A stretch of DNA of 64,000 nucleotides from Sphingomonas zeae (GCF_014197135.1 NZ_JACIFA010000001.1:372001-436000), one strand, 5' to 3'. Numbered from the stretch's first letter, positions 37,781 to 46,556 are shown. Translations and numbers: made by a program. The notes: a model not told the origin generated them from the sequence alone.

Positions 37781-37950
37781 TGGACCCCCCGGTCGGAATG
37801 TCGGTGTGAGTTTCGATTAACCGGGGCCAAACGTGTTGGAAAGCGCCGCCGGAACCATATCGGGTGAACGGTGTTTCGGCGGCGATGACCTGAACAAACC
37901 GCGGCGAAACGAAAATTTCGTTCCTCGTTTCGCCGCTCAGAGCACTCGGC

Positions 37951-39819
37951 TTATCGCCCGAGCAGGCGATCGACCGTGACCTGCGTCACCGAATGATAGC
38001 CCGGACGCGCCTTGTCATAGATTCGCTTGGCCAGCGACTTGCCCCATTTGCCCTGTCCCTGAAGCTGCTGGAACAGCGGCGCGACGAACTTGCGGCGGCC
38101 CTGCGAGGTCAGGAACTGCTCGGTCGAAGCCTCGGCGGGCGGATAGCGGTTGGAGAGCGCCAGACGCAGCCAGGCGAAACGGATTTCGCTGTTGCCTGTC
38201 TCGTTCCAATGGAACCGGCCATCAAGTGCGGCCAAGCGTTCGGCCGACAGCTGGCGGGGCAACTGGTCGAGGAAGCGGACATATTCCTGCGTCGTGACCT
38301 TATCGGGCACCGCCGCGACGGGACCACCGGCCGCGAACGCCTTGGCCGCCGCGTCGATCGCGGGGAAGGCATCCGAGCGGACATGGACCGCGTTGGCGGG
38401 AATGCCCGGCTGATAGACCCATTGGTCGACGCCGATCTTCGCATCCTCGCCGGGCTTCAGCAGATTCTTGCGCAGATCGGCCAGAAAGCCCGCGCTGGTC
38501 TGCGGCTGGAAGGCATGACGGTCGAAATAGCCGCGCAGATAAGCGTCCCAGCGCGCCCGGCCGACCACCGACTCGATGGTACGCAGGAAGGTCGCGCCCT
38601 TGTCATAGGCGATCTGGGTCATGCCGTCGTCGGGATCGCGCTTGGCATCCAGATCGAGGTGCAGCTTGGTGTCGGGCGACTGCGGGCCACCCGCTTCCTT
38701 CACCGCATTCTGCATGTCGGTCCAGGCCAGGTCGGCCTCCATGGCGGCGCGGCGCTTGCCGTACATGGCTTCCATGATCCGGTTCTCGAAATAGCTGGTA
38801 AAGCCTTCGTTGAGCCAGAAATCGTCCCAGGTCGCGTTGGTGACGAGGTTGCCCGACCAGCTATGTGCCAGTTCGTGCGCGATCAGGCTGACCAGGCTGC
38901 GGTCGCCCGCCAGCACGGTCGGCGTCGCGAAGGTCAGCATGGGGTTCTCCATGCCGCCGAAGGGGAAGCTGGGCGGCAGGACCAGCACATCGTAGCGACC
39001 CCAGCGATAGGGACCGTACAGCCCCTCGGCCGCGGTCACGAACTTGTCGAGCCCGGCAAACTCCCAGGCCGATTTGTCGAGCATGGCGGGCTCGGTCCAG
39101 ATGCCGGTATGGGCGCTCAAGGGCTTGAACTTCAGGTCGCCGATGGCCAGCGCGATCAGATAGGGGGCGACCGGCTTGTCCATGCGATAGCTGGCGGTGT
39201 GACGGCCGTCGTTGCAGGGCGTCTCGCCGATGCGCTCGCCGCTCATCACGACGGTGAGTGCGCAGGGGGCGTTGACCGTGGCGTCCCAGGTCTGGCGGAT
39301 ACCGGGCGAATCCTGGGTCGGAATCCAGCTTCGGTTGAGGATCGCCTCGCCCTGGCTGAACAGATAGGGTTGTTTCTTGCCCGCCGTCTGCTCGGGCGAC
39401 AGCCACTGCAGCGCCTTGGCACCCGGCGCGGAGGCATAGGCGATCCGGACCGTGCGATTGCCATTCAGCGTGATGGCTAGCGGCGCGCCGTGAACCTTGT
39501 CGGCGGTGCCGATCGTATAGGGCAGGGGGCGATTCTGCGCGTCGGTCACAGTGACGATGCGCAGGCCATTGTCGTCTACGACCAGTTGCTTGGCGTCGGG
39601 CTTGGCATCGACCAACAGGGTCGCGATCCCGCGCATCACATGCGTGTTGAAATCGGCATAGAGGTTGAGCGAGACATGCGTGACCCGCGCTTCGAGCGGG
39701 CGGGCGTGGCTATGTACGTCACGCGCATCGGGGCTGGTCAGGACCGGCGCGACGGCTGGCGTGGGAGCAGAGGACGGGGCGGCGAGCAGCATCGCCAGGG
39801 CGGCCAGGGACATGGGCAC
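37951..39819 (-). CDS. Exported M1 family zinc aminopeptidase
   Basis: A 622-aa secreted metallopeptidase with a signal peptide (about 1-24). Exopeptidase motif FGGMENPMLTF, zinc site HELAHSWSGNLVTNATWDDFWLNEGF (HExxH then Glu 18 residues later), then a conserved Tyr region and a leukotriene-A4-hydrolase-like helical C-terminus. Length and layout match LTA4H-type M1 peptidases. Two start codons (39819, 39813) are possible. Probably degrades peptides in the periplasm. Confidence 0.92.
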   Translation of the reverse strand: MPMSLAALAMLLAAPSSAPTPAVAPVLTSPDARDVHSHARPLEARVTHVSLNLYADFNTHVMRGIATLLVDAKPDAKQLVVDDNGLRIVTVTDAQNRPLPYTIGTADKVHGAPLAITLNGNRTVRIAYASAPGAKALQWLSPEQTAGKKQPYLFSQGEAILNRSWIPTQDSPGIRQTWDATVNAPCALTVVMSGERIGETPCNDGRHTASYRMDKPVAPYLIALAIGDLKFKPLSAHTGIWTEPAMLDKSAWEFAGLDKFVTAAEGLYGPYRWGRYDVLVLPPSFPFGGMENPMLTFATPTVLAGDRSLVSLIAHELAHSWSGNLVTNATWDDFWLNEGFTSYFENRIMEAMYGKRRAAMEADLAWTDMQNAVKEAGGPQSPDTKLHLDLDAKRDPDDGMTQIAYDKGATFLRTIESVVGRARWDAYLRGYFDRHAFQPQTSAGFLADLRKNLLKPGEDAKIGVDQWVYQPGIPANAVHVRSDAFPAIDAAAKAFAAGGPVAAVPDKVTTQEYVRFLDQLPRQLSAERLAALDGRFHWNETGNSEIRFAWLRLALSNRYPPAEASTEQFLTSQGRRKFVAPLFQQLQGQGKWGKSLAKRIYDKARPGYHSVTQVTVDRLLGR

Positions 39820-39911
39820 TCCGAATGGGACAGGAGCATTGCACCATAGCCGGATCGCGCGCGAATGGGAGGGCTCTGGACGCCTGAGCCTCGCATGACC
39901 AATTTGGGGTC

Positions 39912-40313
39912 ATGGATGAAATGACGCTAGCGGTGGTCGGGATCGATTTTCCCAACGAGGACAGGGCGCGGAGCAACCGGCGGTTCGAACTGCTCGCCTC
40001 GGCGGTGGGCGATCCGGTGAGCTTGCGGCCCGAACCGCGCAATCGGCATGATCCCCGAGCCATCGCGGTATTCAGCGCGCGCAACGTGCAGGTCGGCTAT
40101 CTCTCGGCCGAGCGGGCGCCGCTGGTCGGCGCGCGGCTGCGGCGCGGCGAGCCGGTGCAGGCGGTGTTCCAAGGGATCAGGGGCTCGGTCGCCTATATCC
40201 GGGTACGCTTCGGCGGCGGTGCGCCGACTGTACCGCGCATGGCGGAACCTCTGGCTGAGCGGGACGCGGATGATTTCCATCCCGATCCTGACGGCCCCGA
40301 CTGGGGAGCCTGA
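39912..40313 (+). CDS. Stand-alone HIRAN-domain protein
   Basis: A 133-aa protein whose first ~90 residues read as a HIRAN domain: VVGIDFPNEDRARSNRRFEL, then GDPVSLRPEPRNRHDPRAIAVF and GYLSAERAPLVGARL. HIRAN binds free 3' DNA ends in helicases such as HLTF. The C-terminal ~40 residues are acidic and disordered. No helicase or nuclease is fused or adjacent. Related to small bacterial HIRAN proteins of unknown role. Confidence 0.8.
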   Translation: MDEMTLAVVGIDFPNEDRARSNRRFELLASAVGDPVSLRPEPRNRHDPRAIAVFSARNVQVGYLSAERAPLVGARLRRGEPVQAVFQGIRGSVAYIRVRFGGGAPTVPRMAEPLAERDADDFHPDPDGPDWGA

Positions 40314-40336
40314 CGCCAGCCTATTTATGGGGCAAC

Positions 40337-40366
40337 AAAAAAGGGAGCCGAAATCCGGCTCCCTTT
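40337..40366 (-). terminator. Rho-independent terminator between converging genes
   Basis: 11-bp stem AAAGGGAGCCG / CGGCTCCCTTT (40340-40350, 40356-40366), loop AAATC. Six A residues on the left give a six-T tail on the minus strand, for 40419-40655; the plus strand gets TTTCT for the HIRAN gene. Confidence 0.85.
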
Positions 40367-40418
40367 CTGTCCGCCTGAGCGGTGATGGTCCGGACGAGGT
40401 TGCCCCCGCCCGCGACGA

Positions 40419-40655
40419 TCAGTTGCTGTCCGAGTCGTCGTCCTTGACGACGGCGACAACACCGATGGCCACGACGCCAGCGGCGATCAGAGCAGCCAGG
40501 ATGCCACCGCCGGCCAGCTTGTTGCCCTTGGCGGTCGGGGCCGACGCGCGAACCGACTTCGAAACCGACAGGCTGGCAGCCGGGTTGGTCGGAGCAGCGG
40601 CGACCGGAGCGGCAACCAGAGCGGTGGCGGCGACAGCAGACAGGAACTTCATCAT
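40419..40655 (-). CDS. Small exported membrane protein with acidic tail
   Basis: A 78-aa protein. Signal peptide MMKFLSAVAATALVAAPVAA, linker, a second hydrophobic segment GGGILAALIAAGVVAIGVVAVV and the tail KDDDSDSN. ATG at 40655 has GGAGA 6 nt upstream; two other ATGs flank it. Small proteins with this layout are common in sphingomonads; function unknown. Confidence 0.7.
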   Translation of the reverse strand: MMKFLSAVAATALVAAPVAAAPTNPAASLSVSKSVRASAPTAKGNKLAGGGILAALIAAGVVAIGVVAVVKDDDSDSN

Positions 40656-40843
40656 ACTCATTCTCCCATGGCGAACGACCGCCAATACGCGGTGGTGTTC
40701 ATCGTCCCGATAGCGCAAAAGCATAGCGGCGTAAATTTGTTCCCGCACTGCATCATTTTTTAGACAAAAGCGTGGAACAAATGTCGCAGTCGCTCTGACA
40801 GGCTCCATTGTTTCTACGGCTCAATGACTGAAAGCTATCTCGA

Positions 40844-41464
40844 TCAGCGGCGGATCATCGCCGTTGCGAGCCCTGCAAAAATCAGCGCGCCGCCCCCCGC
40901 CCGCTGCGCCCAGGCCTGAGCCCGTGGCGATCTCAGCAGACCGCCCGCGCTTGATGCTGCCCAAGCATAACAGGAATCGGTCAGCGCCAAGGTGAGCACG
41001 AACGTCACCACCAGAATGCCGGCCTGGGGCCAATAGGCGCGATGCGGATCGATGAACTGCGGCGCGAAGGCGGCGAGGAACAGGATCGTCTTCGGATGGA
41101 AGGTGCCGACGCCCAGATTGCCCAGAAACGCCGCGCGTGGCGAGATCATGCGCGGGCGGATCGCCACGGCGTCGGCATGGCGTGCCCGCCACAGCCCCAA
41201 GGTCCCGACCGCGATGAGATAGGCCGCGCCCGCCCATTTGAGCAGTGCGAACAGAAAGGTCGAAGCCGCCAGGACCGCGCCCATACCCAGCAGGCTGGCG
41301 GTCGAGGCGGCCAGATTGCCGATCATCAGCCCGCCGACCGAAGCAAAGGCGGTCCGCCGCCCCGATCCGATCGCATAGCCCAGGATCGCCGCGACGCCGG
41401 GACCGGGGATCAGCCCGATAACCAGGGTCGCCGCGATGAAGGCGAGCCACAGGTCGGGGCGCAT
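40844..41464 (-). CDS. LysE/RhtB family amino-acid exporter
   Basis: A 206-aa inner-membrane exporter. N-terminal MRPDLWLAFIAATLVIGLIPGPGVAAIL (the LysE GPG motif), then ASVGGLMIGNLAASTASLLG, AYLIAVGTLGLWRAR and ISPRAAFLGNLGVGTFHPKTILFL. Six predicted helices. Start codon at 41464 overlaps the stop of the lipoprotein gene (TGATG). Last gene of a three-gene operon. Confidence 0.9.
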   Translation of the reverse strand: MRPDLWLAFIAATLVIGLIPGPGVAAILGYAIGSGRRTAFASVGGLMIGNLAASTASLLGMGAVLAASTFLFALLKWAGAAYLIAVGTLGLWRARHADAVAIRPRMISPRAAFLGNLGVGTFHPKTILFLAAFAPQFIDPHRAYWPQAGILVVTFVLTLALTDSCYAWAASSAGGLLRSPRAQAWAQRAGGGALIFAGLATAMIRR

Positions 41465-41841
41465 CAGCGCCCGCCGTCGCGCCGGGTCAGCGCCGCGACG
41501 CAACTCGCCCGGTCGATCGAGCTGCCATCGGGCTCCCGCGCATCCAGATAGGTCACGCGCGGCTCGGCCCCGTCCTTGGGATAGAGATAGGCGTCGAGGA
41601 CGCAGAAGCGGCCCTGGAATTGCAGCTTGCGTGCGGTGCCTTCGCGGACATCGGCGTCTGGCGTGCCGAACAGCTTGGTCAGCCCGTCGGCGTCCTGGCC
41701 GATCACCCGCTCCAGTCCGACACTGGTATAGGGTACCGGGACCGGCGCCATGCCGCCGCGAACGGGGGCGGCCGTCTGCGGCACCGTACAGCCTGCCAGC
41801 ACGATGAAGGGGAGCAAAGCCAGCGCAGGGGTACGGATCAC
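41464..41841 (-). CDS. Small lipoprotein
   Basis: A 125-aa protein with lipobox LAGC near residue 18 (VIRTPALALLPFIVLAGCTV). The body carries LTKLFGTPDADVREGTARKLQFQGRFCVLDAYLYP, resembling small outer-membrane-assembly lipoprotein (SmpA/OmlA-like) folds, but too diverged to assign. GTG start at 41841, AGGAG 8 nt upstream. Overlaps the EI24 gene stop by 4 nt and the LysE start by one base, so translationally coupled. Confidence 0.7.
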   Translation of the reverse strand: MIRTPALALLPFIVLAGCTVPQTAAPVRGGMAPVPVPYTSVGLERVIGQDADGLTKLFGTPDADVREGTARKLQFQGRFCVLDAYLYPKDGAEPRVTYLDAREPDGSSIDRASCVAALTRRDGGR

Positions 41842-42515
41842 GCCTGTCGTCTCCTGTGAAAGAAATGGGTCGCCATGCTCGCCCCCAGGACGGGGGCCAG
41901 CAGATTGAGCCCCGGAACCACGAACAGGGCGGCGGCGGCAAGCCCCAACAGGAAGCGTCCAGGCCCGGTCGCCTTGCGCCAGCGACGCATGGCGGCGCGG
42001 TCCATATGCCGCGCCGCGACCATATCGCCCAGGTCGCGCGACAACAGCCAGGCATTGACCAGCAGGAATGCCGCCGCCGTGCCCACGCCCGTCACGAGCA
42101 GCACGACATAGACGGGCAGGAGGATCAGGTTGATCGCGATGACCCTTGTGGCCGAGCCCAGACCCATGGCCATCCCGCGCCCGATGGGCACGGGGCGGGC
42201 GCTCGCCAGCGCCTGAGGGTAATGACGCGCTTCCACCGCCGCGACGATATCGTCGGCGAACACCCCCACGACCGCGATCGCGACGGCGCGGAAGGCCAGC
42301 CATAGCGCAAGGACCTCGATCACCACGGTCAGTGCCGCCGACCAGGTGCCCGCCTGTGCCCCGGTCCACTGGGCCAGCGCCGCGCGGACACTCCACCACA
42401 GCACGACGCCCGCCGCCGCGAAGATCGCGAAGGTGACCGCCAGCGAGTGGATCAGAACCCGGCGGATCGCCGGATCGCCCAATTGGCCAAGCGACAGGAA
42501 AAAGGCACGGATCAT
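41838..42515 (-). CDS. EI24-domain (CysZ-like) membrane protein
   Basis: A 225-aa inner-membrane protein starting MIRAFFLSLGQLGDPAIRRV. Four long hydrophobic segments, with LNAWLLSRDLGDMVAARHM and VVPGLNLLAPVLGASMATHFFHR, the EI24 C-terminal signature. Similar to CysZ, but without other sulfate genes nearby. Start chosen at 42515; the 36-nt upstream frame is GC-shadow. First gene of the EI24-lipoprotein-LysE operon. Confidence 0.82.
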   Translation of the reverse strand: MIRAFFLSLGQLGDPAIRRVLIHSLAVTFAIFAAAGVVLWWSVRAALAQWTGAQAGTWSAALTVVIEVLALWLAFRAVAIAVVGVFADDIVAAVEARHYPQALASARPVPIGRGMAMGLGSATRVIAINLILLPVYVVLLVTGVGTAAAFLLVNAWLLSRDLGDMVAARHMDRAAMRRWRKATGPGRFLLGLAAAALFVVPGLNLLAPVLGASMATHFFHRRRQA

Positions 42516-42592
42516 GGGGCAGGGATGACGCGGGGCCAGCCGCAAAGTCAATCCACGGGGGCCGGGCGCGGCGACCTGGCGGGGCGGGCCGC

Positions 42593-42642
42593 TTGCGTAG
42601 GGGTAGCGCCCTGACTAGGGCGGCGGCATTACCCGCTTTTTT
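42593..42642 (+). promoter_or_regulatory. Possible adenosine kinase leader
   Basis: TTGCGT (42593-42598), 17 nt, TAGGGC (42616-42621; weak). Then a short GCGG / CCGC hairpin (42623-42626, 42633-42636) with six T and GGAG 15 nt before TTG. Same promoter-hairpin-gene layout as the ribosomal leaders, though both elements are weaker. Confidence 0.35.
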
Positions 42643-42657
42643 CCCGGAGTCCGTTTC

Positions 42658-43650
42658 TTGACCAACCCCACTTACGACGTGGTGGCGATCGGCAATGCGA
42701 TCGTCGACATCCTCGCTTCGGCCGAGGATGATTTCATCGCCGAAAACGGCATGACCAAGGGTGCGATGCAGCTCGTCTTCTCACCCGAGGAGGCCGATGC
42801 GCTTTACGCCAAGATGGGGCCGGGCCGCGAGATTTCGGGCGGCTCGGCCGCCAACACGTTGGCGGGCATGGCCGCACTCGGCGGCAAGACCGCGTTCATT
42901 GGCCAGGTCGCCGACGATCAGCTGGGCCAGGTGTTCAGCCACGACATCCGCGCGGCGGGCGTTCGCTTCGACACGCCTGCCCGCCCCGGCCAGCCGACCA
43001 CCGCGCGCTGCATGATCTTCGTCAGCCCCGATGGCCAGCGGACGATGAACACCTTCCTCGGCGCCTCGCACTATCTGCCCGCCGAGGCGCTCGACCGCGC
43101 GCTCATCGCCGATGCGGCCTATCTGTATATCGAGGGCTATCTCTGGGATCCCGAAGAGCCGCGCGCCGCGATGCGCGCCGCGATCGAGGTCGCGCGTGAG
43201 GCTGGCCGCAAGATCGCCTTCACCGCCTCGGCCGAATTCGTGATCGACCGCCACCGCGCCGATTTCCACGCGTTGATCGACGGCGGCATGGTCGACGTGA
43301 TCTTCGCCAACGAGGCCGAGATCGTCGCCCTTACCGAGGCGGCGGATGTCGAGGCCGCAATCGCCTCGCTGAAGGACAAGGTCGAGACGCTGGTCGTCAC
43401 GCTTTCCGAAAAGGGCGCGCTGGCGCAGCGTGGTGACGAGCGGGTGACGGTGCCTGCGCATCCGGTCGACAAGGTCATCGACACCACGGGGGCGGGCGAT
43501 CTGTTCGCCGCGGGCTTCCTCTATGGCCAGACGAATGGCCAGGACCTCAAGGCTTCGCTGACGCTGGGCGCGGCTTGCGCTGCCGAGATCATCAGCCATT
43601 TCGGTGCGCGGCCGCAGGTCGACCTGAAGATGCTGGCCGCCAGCCTGTAA
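42658..43650 (+). CDS. Adenosine kinase (PfkB family)
   Basis: A 330-aa ribokinase-fold kinase. MTNPTYDVVAIGNAIVDILA, GGSAANTLAGMAALGG (first PfkB signature) and DTTGAGDLFAAGFLYG with catalytic Asp (second signature). The pattern FIAENGMTKGAMQLV matches the adenosine kinase subgroup common in Alphaproteobacteria. TTG start at 42658 with GGAG upstream. Expected to salvage adenosine to AMP. A bidirectional terminator follows. Confidence 0.9.
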   Translation: MTNPTYDVVAIGNAIVDILASAEDDFIAENGMTKGAMQLVFSPEEADALYAKMGPGREISGGSAANTLAGMAALGGKTAFIGQVADDQLGQVFSHDIRAAGVRFDTPARPGQPTTARCMIFVSPDGQRTMNTFLGASHYLPAEALDRALIADAAYLYIEGYLWDPEEPRAAMRAAIEVAREAGRKIAFTASAEFVIDRHRADFHALIDGGMVDVIFANEAEIVALTEAADVEAAIASLKDKVETLVVTLSEKGALAQRGDERVTVPAHPVDKVIDTTGAGDLFAAGFLYGQTNGQDLKASLTLGAACAAEIISHFGARPQVDLKMLAASL

Positions 43651-43693
43651 GGTTGTTTCTCCCCGGCTCCGGTCGGGGAGAATGGCCCCAACG

Positions 43694-43728
43694 AAAAGGG
43701 CCGGAGGATCGCTCCTCCGGCCCTTTTT
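43694..43728. terminator. Bidirectional rho-independent terminator
   Basis: Perfect 15-bp stem AAAAGGGCCGGAGGA / TCCTCCGGCCCTTTT (43694-43708, 43713-43727), loop TCGC, five T on plus and four on minus. Serves both the adenosine kinase and the converging permease. A separate 9-bp hairpin TTCTCCCCG / CGGGGAGAA lies at 43657-43682. Confidence 0.92.
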
Positions 43729-43747
43729 CATGTATGTAGGAGCCCGA

Positions 43748-45286
43748 TCAGCGATCGATCGGCTTGGCGACTTCCGGCTGCATCGCAGGGTCGTCGACCA
43801 CGTCGATGATACCGCGCCCGACATGGCTGCGCTTGCGGCTGTAGAGGAAGTAGATCGCCAGGCCCACCGCGCCCCAGCCCGGCAGGACGAGGATCGCGAC
43901 CAGCGGCAGCGAGAAGTACAGATAGGCGCAACCGATCATCGCGGCGGGCGCGACGATGAACACGGCGGGCGTGCGGAACGGGCGCTTGCGGGTCGGGTCA
44001 GTGCGACGCAGCACCATCACCGACAGCGCCACCATGAAGAAGGCGAACAGCGTGCCCGAGTTGGAATAGTCCGCCAGCTTGCCGACCGGCAGGAAGGCCG
44101 AGGCGATGGTCGCCGCAATGCCGGTCACGATCGTCACGACATGCGGCGTGCGATAGCGCGGATGCACCGAGGCCAGCTTTTCGGGCAGCAGGCCGTCGCG
44201 CGCCATGGTGAAGAACACGCGGGTCTGGCCGAACATCATCATCAGCACGACCGAGGGCAGCGCCAGCGTGGCGGCCAGGCCGATCAGGTTGCCGATCTTT
44301 TCCCAGCCGATCGTGCGCAGCACATGCGCCAGCGCCTCACGCGAGCAGGACAGCGGCTCGGCCACACCGCTGGCGACGATCGCCTTGCACTGCGCGGCCA
44401 GTTCCGACGTGCCCGGCGACAGCACGACACCGGCGGCGTCGCGCACCGGCTGCGCGCCCAGCGGCGAGCCGATCGCACCCGCCGACACCAGCAGGTAGAA
44501 GACGGTGCAGAACAGCAGCGAGGCGATCAGGCCGATCGGCACGTTGCGTTGCGGGTTCTTGGTCTCCTCGGCGGCGGTCGACACCGCGTCGAAGCCGACA
44601 TAGGCGAAGAAGATCGACGCGGCGGCCCCTGCCACGCCGGTCAGGCCGGTGGGCATGAAGGGTTCGAAATGCGCGCCATTCATCACCGGCACTGACAGTG
44701 CGATGAACAGGGTGAGGGCAGCGACCTTGATCGCGACCAGGATGGCGTTGACACGCGCGCTTTCGGTCGTGCCGACGACCAGCAGCCATGTGACGAGCAG
44801 CGAGATGACGACGGCGGGCAGGTTGATGTAGCCGCCCGAGGAGGGGCCGTTGACCCATTCCATCGGTATGTCGATGCCGAGCAGATTACGAATTTGCCCG
44901 ACGACATAACCCGACCAGCCAACCGCGACGGCGGATGCGCCGACCGCATATTCCAGGATCAGCGCCCAGCCGACCATCCAGGCGAGCAACTCGCCCATGA
45001 CCGCATAGGTATAGGTATAGGCCGACCCCGCGACCGGGACCATCGAGGCCAGCTCGGAATAGCACAGCGCGGCCACGGCGCAGACGAAGCCCGCCAGCAC
45101 GAACGACAGCATCATGCCCGGCCCCGCCTTCTGCGCGGCTTCGGAGGTGAGAACGAAGATGCCCGTGCCGATGACGGCGCCGATACCCAGCATGGTGAGC
45201 TGGAACGCGCCTAGCGATCGTTGCAGCCCCTTCTTCTCGGCGGTCGCCAAAATGGCGTCCAGAGGCTTAACGCGCCCGAAAATCAT
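43748..45286 (-). CDS. APC-family amino acid permease
   Basis: A 512-aa transporter with about 12-14 helices. It has an N-terminal LQRSLGAFQLTMLGIGAVIGTGIFV (APC helix-1 GxGIF motif), FAYVGFDAVSTAAEETKNPQ in helix 6 and FFTMARDGLLPEKLASVHPRYRTP. These fit the cationic amino acid transporter (YfnA/CAT) subgroup. Start at 45286; the open frame to 45385 is not in-family. Convergent with the adenosine kinase gene. Confidence 0.9.
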   Translation of the reverse strand: MIFGRVKPLDAILATAEKKGLQRSLGAFQLTMLGIGAVIGTGIFVLTSEAAQKAGPGMMLSFVLAGFVCAVAALCYSELASMVPVAGSAYTYTYAVMGELLAWMVGWALILEYAVGASAVAVGWSGYVVGQIRNLLGIDIPMEWVNGPSSGGYINLPAVVISLLVTWLLVVGTTESARVNAILVAIKVAALTLFIALSVPVMNGAHFEPFMPTGLTGVAGAAASIFFAYVGFDAVSTAAEETKNPQRNVPIGLIASLLFCTVFYLLVSAGAIGSPLGAQPVRDAAGVVLSPGTSELAAQCKAIVASGVAEPLSCSREALAHVLRTIGWEKIGNLIGLAATLALPSVVLMMMFGQTRVFFTMARDGLLPEKLASVHPRYRTPHVVTIVTGIAATIASAFLPVGKLADYSNSGTLFAFFMVALSVMVLRRTDPTRKRPFRTPAVFIVAPAAMIGCAYLYFSLPLVAILVLPGWGAVGLAIYFLYSRKRSHVGRGIIDVVDDPAMQPEVAKPIDR

Positions 45287-45476
45287 GAATGTCCAATCCC
45301 CCCGAGGGAAGGGCGGCCCGACATGGGACGCGCCCGGCGTTTGGTGAATGGTCCGGGAAGTTAGCTGCAATTTTATTACGCGCAATCCCTAAGGTGCGCT
45401 GGATGCGGTCGGGAGCGGTTTTAAAGCCCCTCTCCTGGCAGGGGCAAACAGGATTGTCGTCCGGTGGCGCGGTAAG

Positions 45477-45637
45477 CCCCTCCCGTAAACGGGAGGGGTT
45501 TGGGGAGGGCATGGGGTCTCACAGAGACCATGGCCCATGGCTTTCCCTCCCCCATCCCAGTTTCAGGTAAACGATGCCCCGCATCGTTTAGGCCATGCCG
45601 GGGGCATGACCGACCTGAAACTCGTTTACGGGAGGGG
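45477..45637. repeat. Clustered palindromes with a three-way-junction-like core
   Basis: CCCCTCCCGTAAAC (45477-45490) is inverted as GTTTACGGGAGGGG (45624-45637). Between them lie GGTCTC / GAGACC and a core at 45560-45621. The core has outer stem GTTTCAGGT / ACCTGAAAC, enclosing hairpins AAACGATGC / GCATCGTTT and CATGCC / GGCATG. The rest of the 45287-45654 gap has only the small GCCCCT / AGGGGC hairpin at 45426-45445. Confidence 0.65.
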
Positions 45638-45654
45638 CGTGCCAGGTGGCTCGG

Positions 45655-46032
45655 TCAGCGTGTCAGCATCGGGCCGAGCGGCTTGCCCGCCAGGATGTGC
45701 ACATGGAGATGCGGCACTTCCTGCCCGGCATCCGGCCCGATATTCGCCAGCAGCCGGTATCCCGGCTCGACCGCGCCCGCCTCGCGCGCGACATGGCCGA
45801 CAGCGCGGACGAACCCCGCAATCTCCGCCTCGCTCGCCCGCGCCGAAAAATCGTCCCACGACACATAAGAGCCGCGCGGGATCACCAGGATATGGGTTGG
45901 CGCGTGCGGGGCGATGTCGTGAAAGGCGATCGCCCATTCATCTTCATACACACGGCTGGACGGGATTTCGTCGCGCAGGATCTTGGCGAAGATATTCTGG
46001 TCGTCATAGGGAAGGGTGGCGTCGATCGGCAT
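45655..46032 (-). CDS. HIT-family (histidine triad) nucleotide-binding protein
   Basis: A 125-aa HIT protein (HINT branch): NIFAKILRDEIPSSRVYEDE, HILVIPRGSYVSW and the triad HLHVHILAGKPL. Such enzymes hydrolyse purine nucleotide phosphoramidates or AMP-lysine. Starts MPIDATLPYDDQN at 46032. It lies 21 nt downstream of hisE and probably is co-transcribed. Confidence 0.93.
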   Translation of the reverse strand: MPIDATLPYDDQNIFAKILRDEIPSSRVYEDEWAIAFHDIAPHAPTHILVIPRGSYVSWDDFSARASEAEIAGFVRAVGHVAREAGAVEPGYRLLANIGPDAGQEVPHLHVHILAGKPLGPMLTR

Positions 46033-46053
46033 CGTCGATACTCTCCGGTTAAA

Positions 46054-46368
46054 TCAGCGCGGCCGCGCGGCCTTTTCCTCATGCCCCGACACGCCCTCGC
46101 GGCGGGCCAGTTCGGCACGGACCTCGTCCAGCGTATGGCCGGTATCGGCCAAGAGCACGATCAGGTGGAACATCAGGTCGGCCGCCTCGGACACGATCTT
46201 GTCCGGTTGCGCCATGGCGGCGATGACGGTCTCGACCGCTTCCTCGCCCAGCTTCTGCGCGATCTTGGGCCGCCCCTTGGCGAACAGGCTGGCGGCATAG
46301 GAGGTGGCGGCGTCGCCCGCATCCCGGCGCGCGCGGATCGTGGTTTCGAGGCGGTCGAACATGTCCAT
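46054..46368 (-). CDS. hisE: Phosphoribosyl-ATP pyrophosphatase
   Basis: A 104-aa enzyme for the second step of histidine synthesis (PR-ATP to PR-AMP). RLETTIRARRDAGDAATSYAASL, then KIAQKLGEEAVETVIAA and LMFHLIVLLADTGHTLDEV with metal-binding Glu/Asp residues. ATG at 46368. hisI is not in the window. It sits near the his cluster, but a nested repeat and a small ORF separate it from hisF. Confidence 0.95.
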   Translation of the reverse strand: MDMFDRLETTIRARRDAGDAATSYAASLFAKGRPKIAQKLGEEAVETVIAAMAQPDKIVSEAADLMFHLIVLLADTGHTLDEVRAELARREGVSGHEEKAARPR

Positions 46369-46400
46369 GGCGGCGTGGGTGGCGCGGGCGGGGCCGCGCG

Positions 46401-46556
46401 TCAATCCTTGCGATTGCGGCGGCGCATCAGGTGACGGAGCAGCCAGATCGCGGCAATCGCAAAGACGAACAGGCCGATGTCGGACCATTCGGGGTGGCTG
46501 CGCGGCTGGGGCGGACCGTTGTGCGCGGTGGCGGTGGTCAGGATGGCGAGCGGCAT
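46401..46556 (-). CDS. Small single-helix membrane protein
   Basis: A 51-aa protein reading MPLAILTTATAHNGPPQPRS, then HPEWSDIGLFVFAIAAIWLL and a basic tail RHLMRRRNRKD. It has one transmembrane helix bounded by Pro/Trp on one side and an Arg cluster on the other. That resembles a PEP-CTERM-like sorting tail, but the protein is too short for a passenger. Directly upstream of hisE. No family recognised. Confidence 0.5.
   Translation of the reverse strand: MPLAILTTATAHNGPPQPRSHPEWSDIGLFVFAIAAIWLLRHLMRRRNRKD

Noticed and set aside
45560-45621. tRNA or tmRNA-like cloverleaf
   Set aside because: Outer stem encloses only two hairpins; no T-arm, anticodon loop or CCA.
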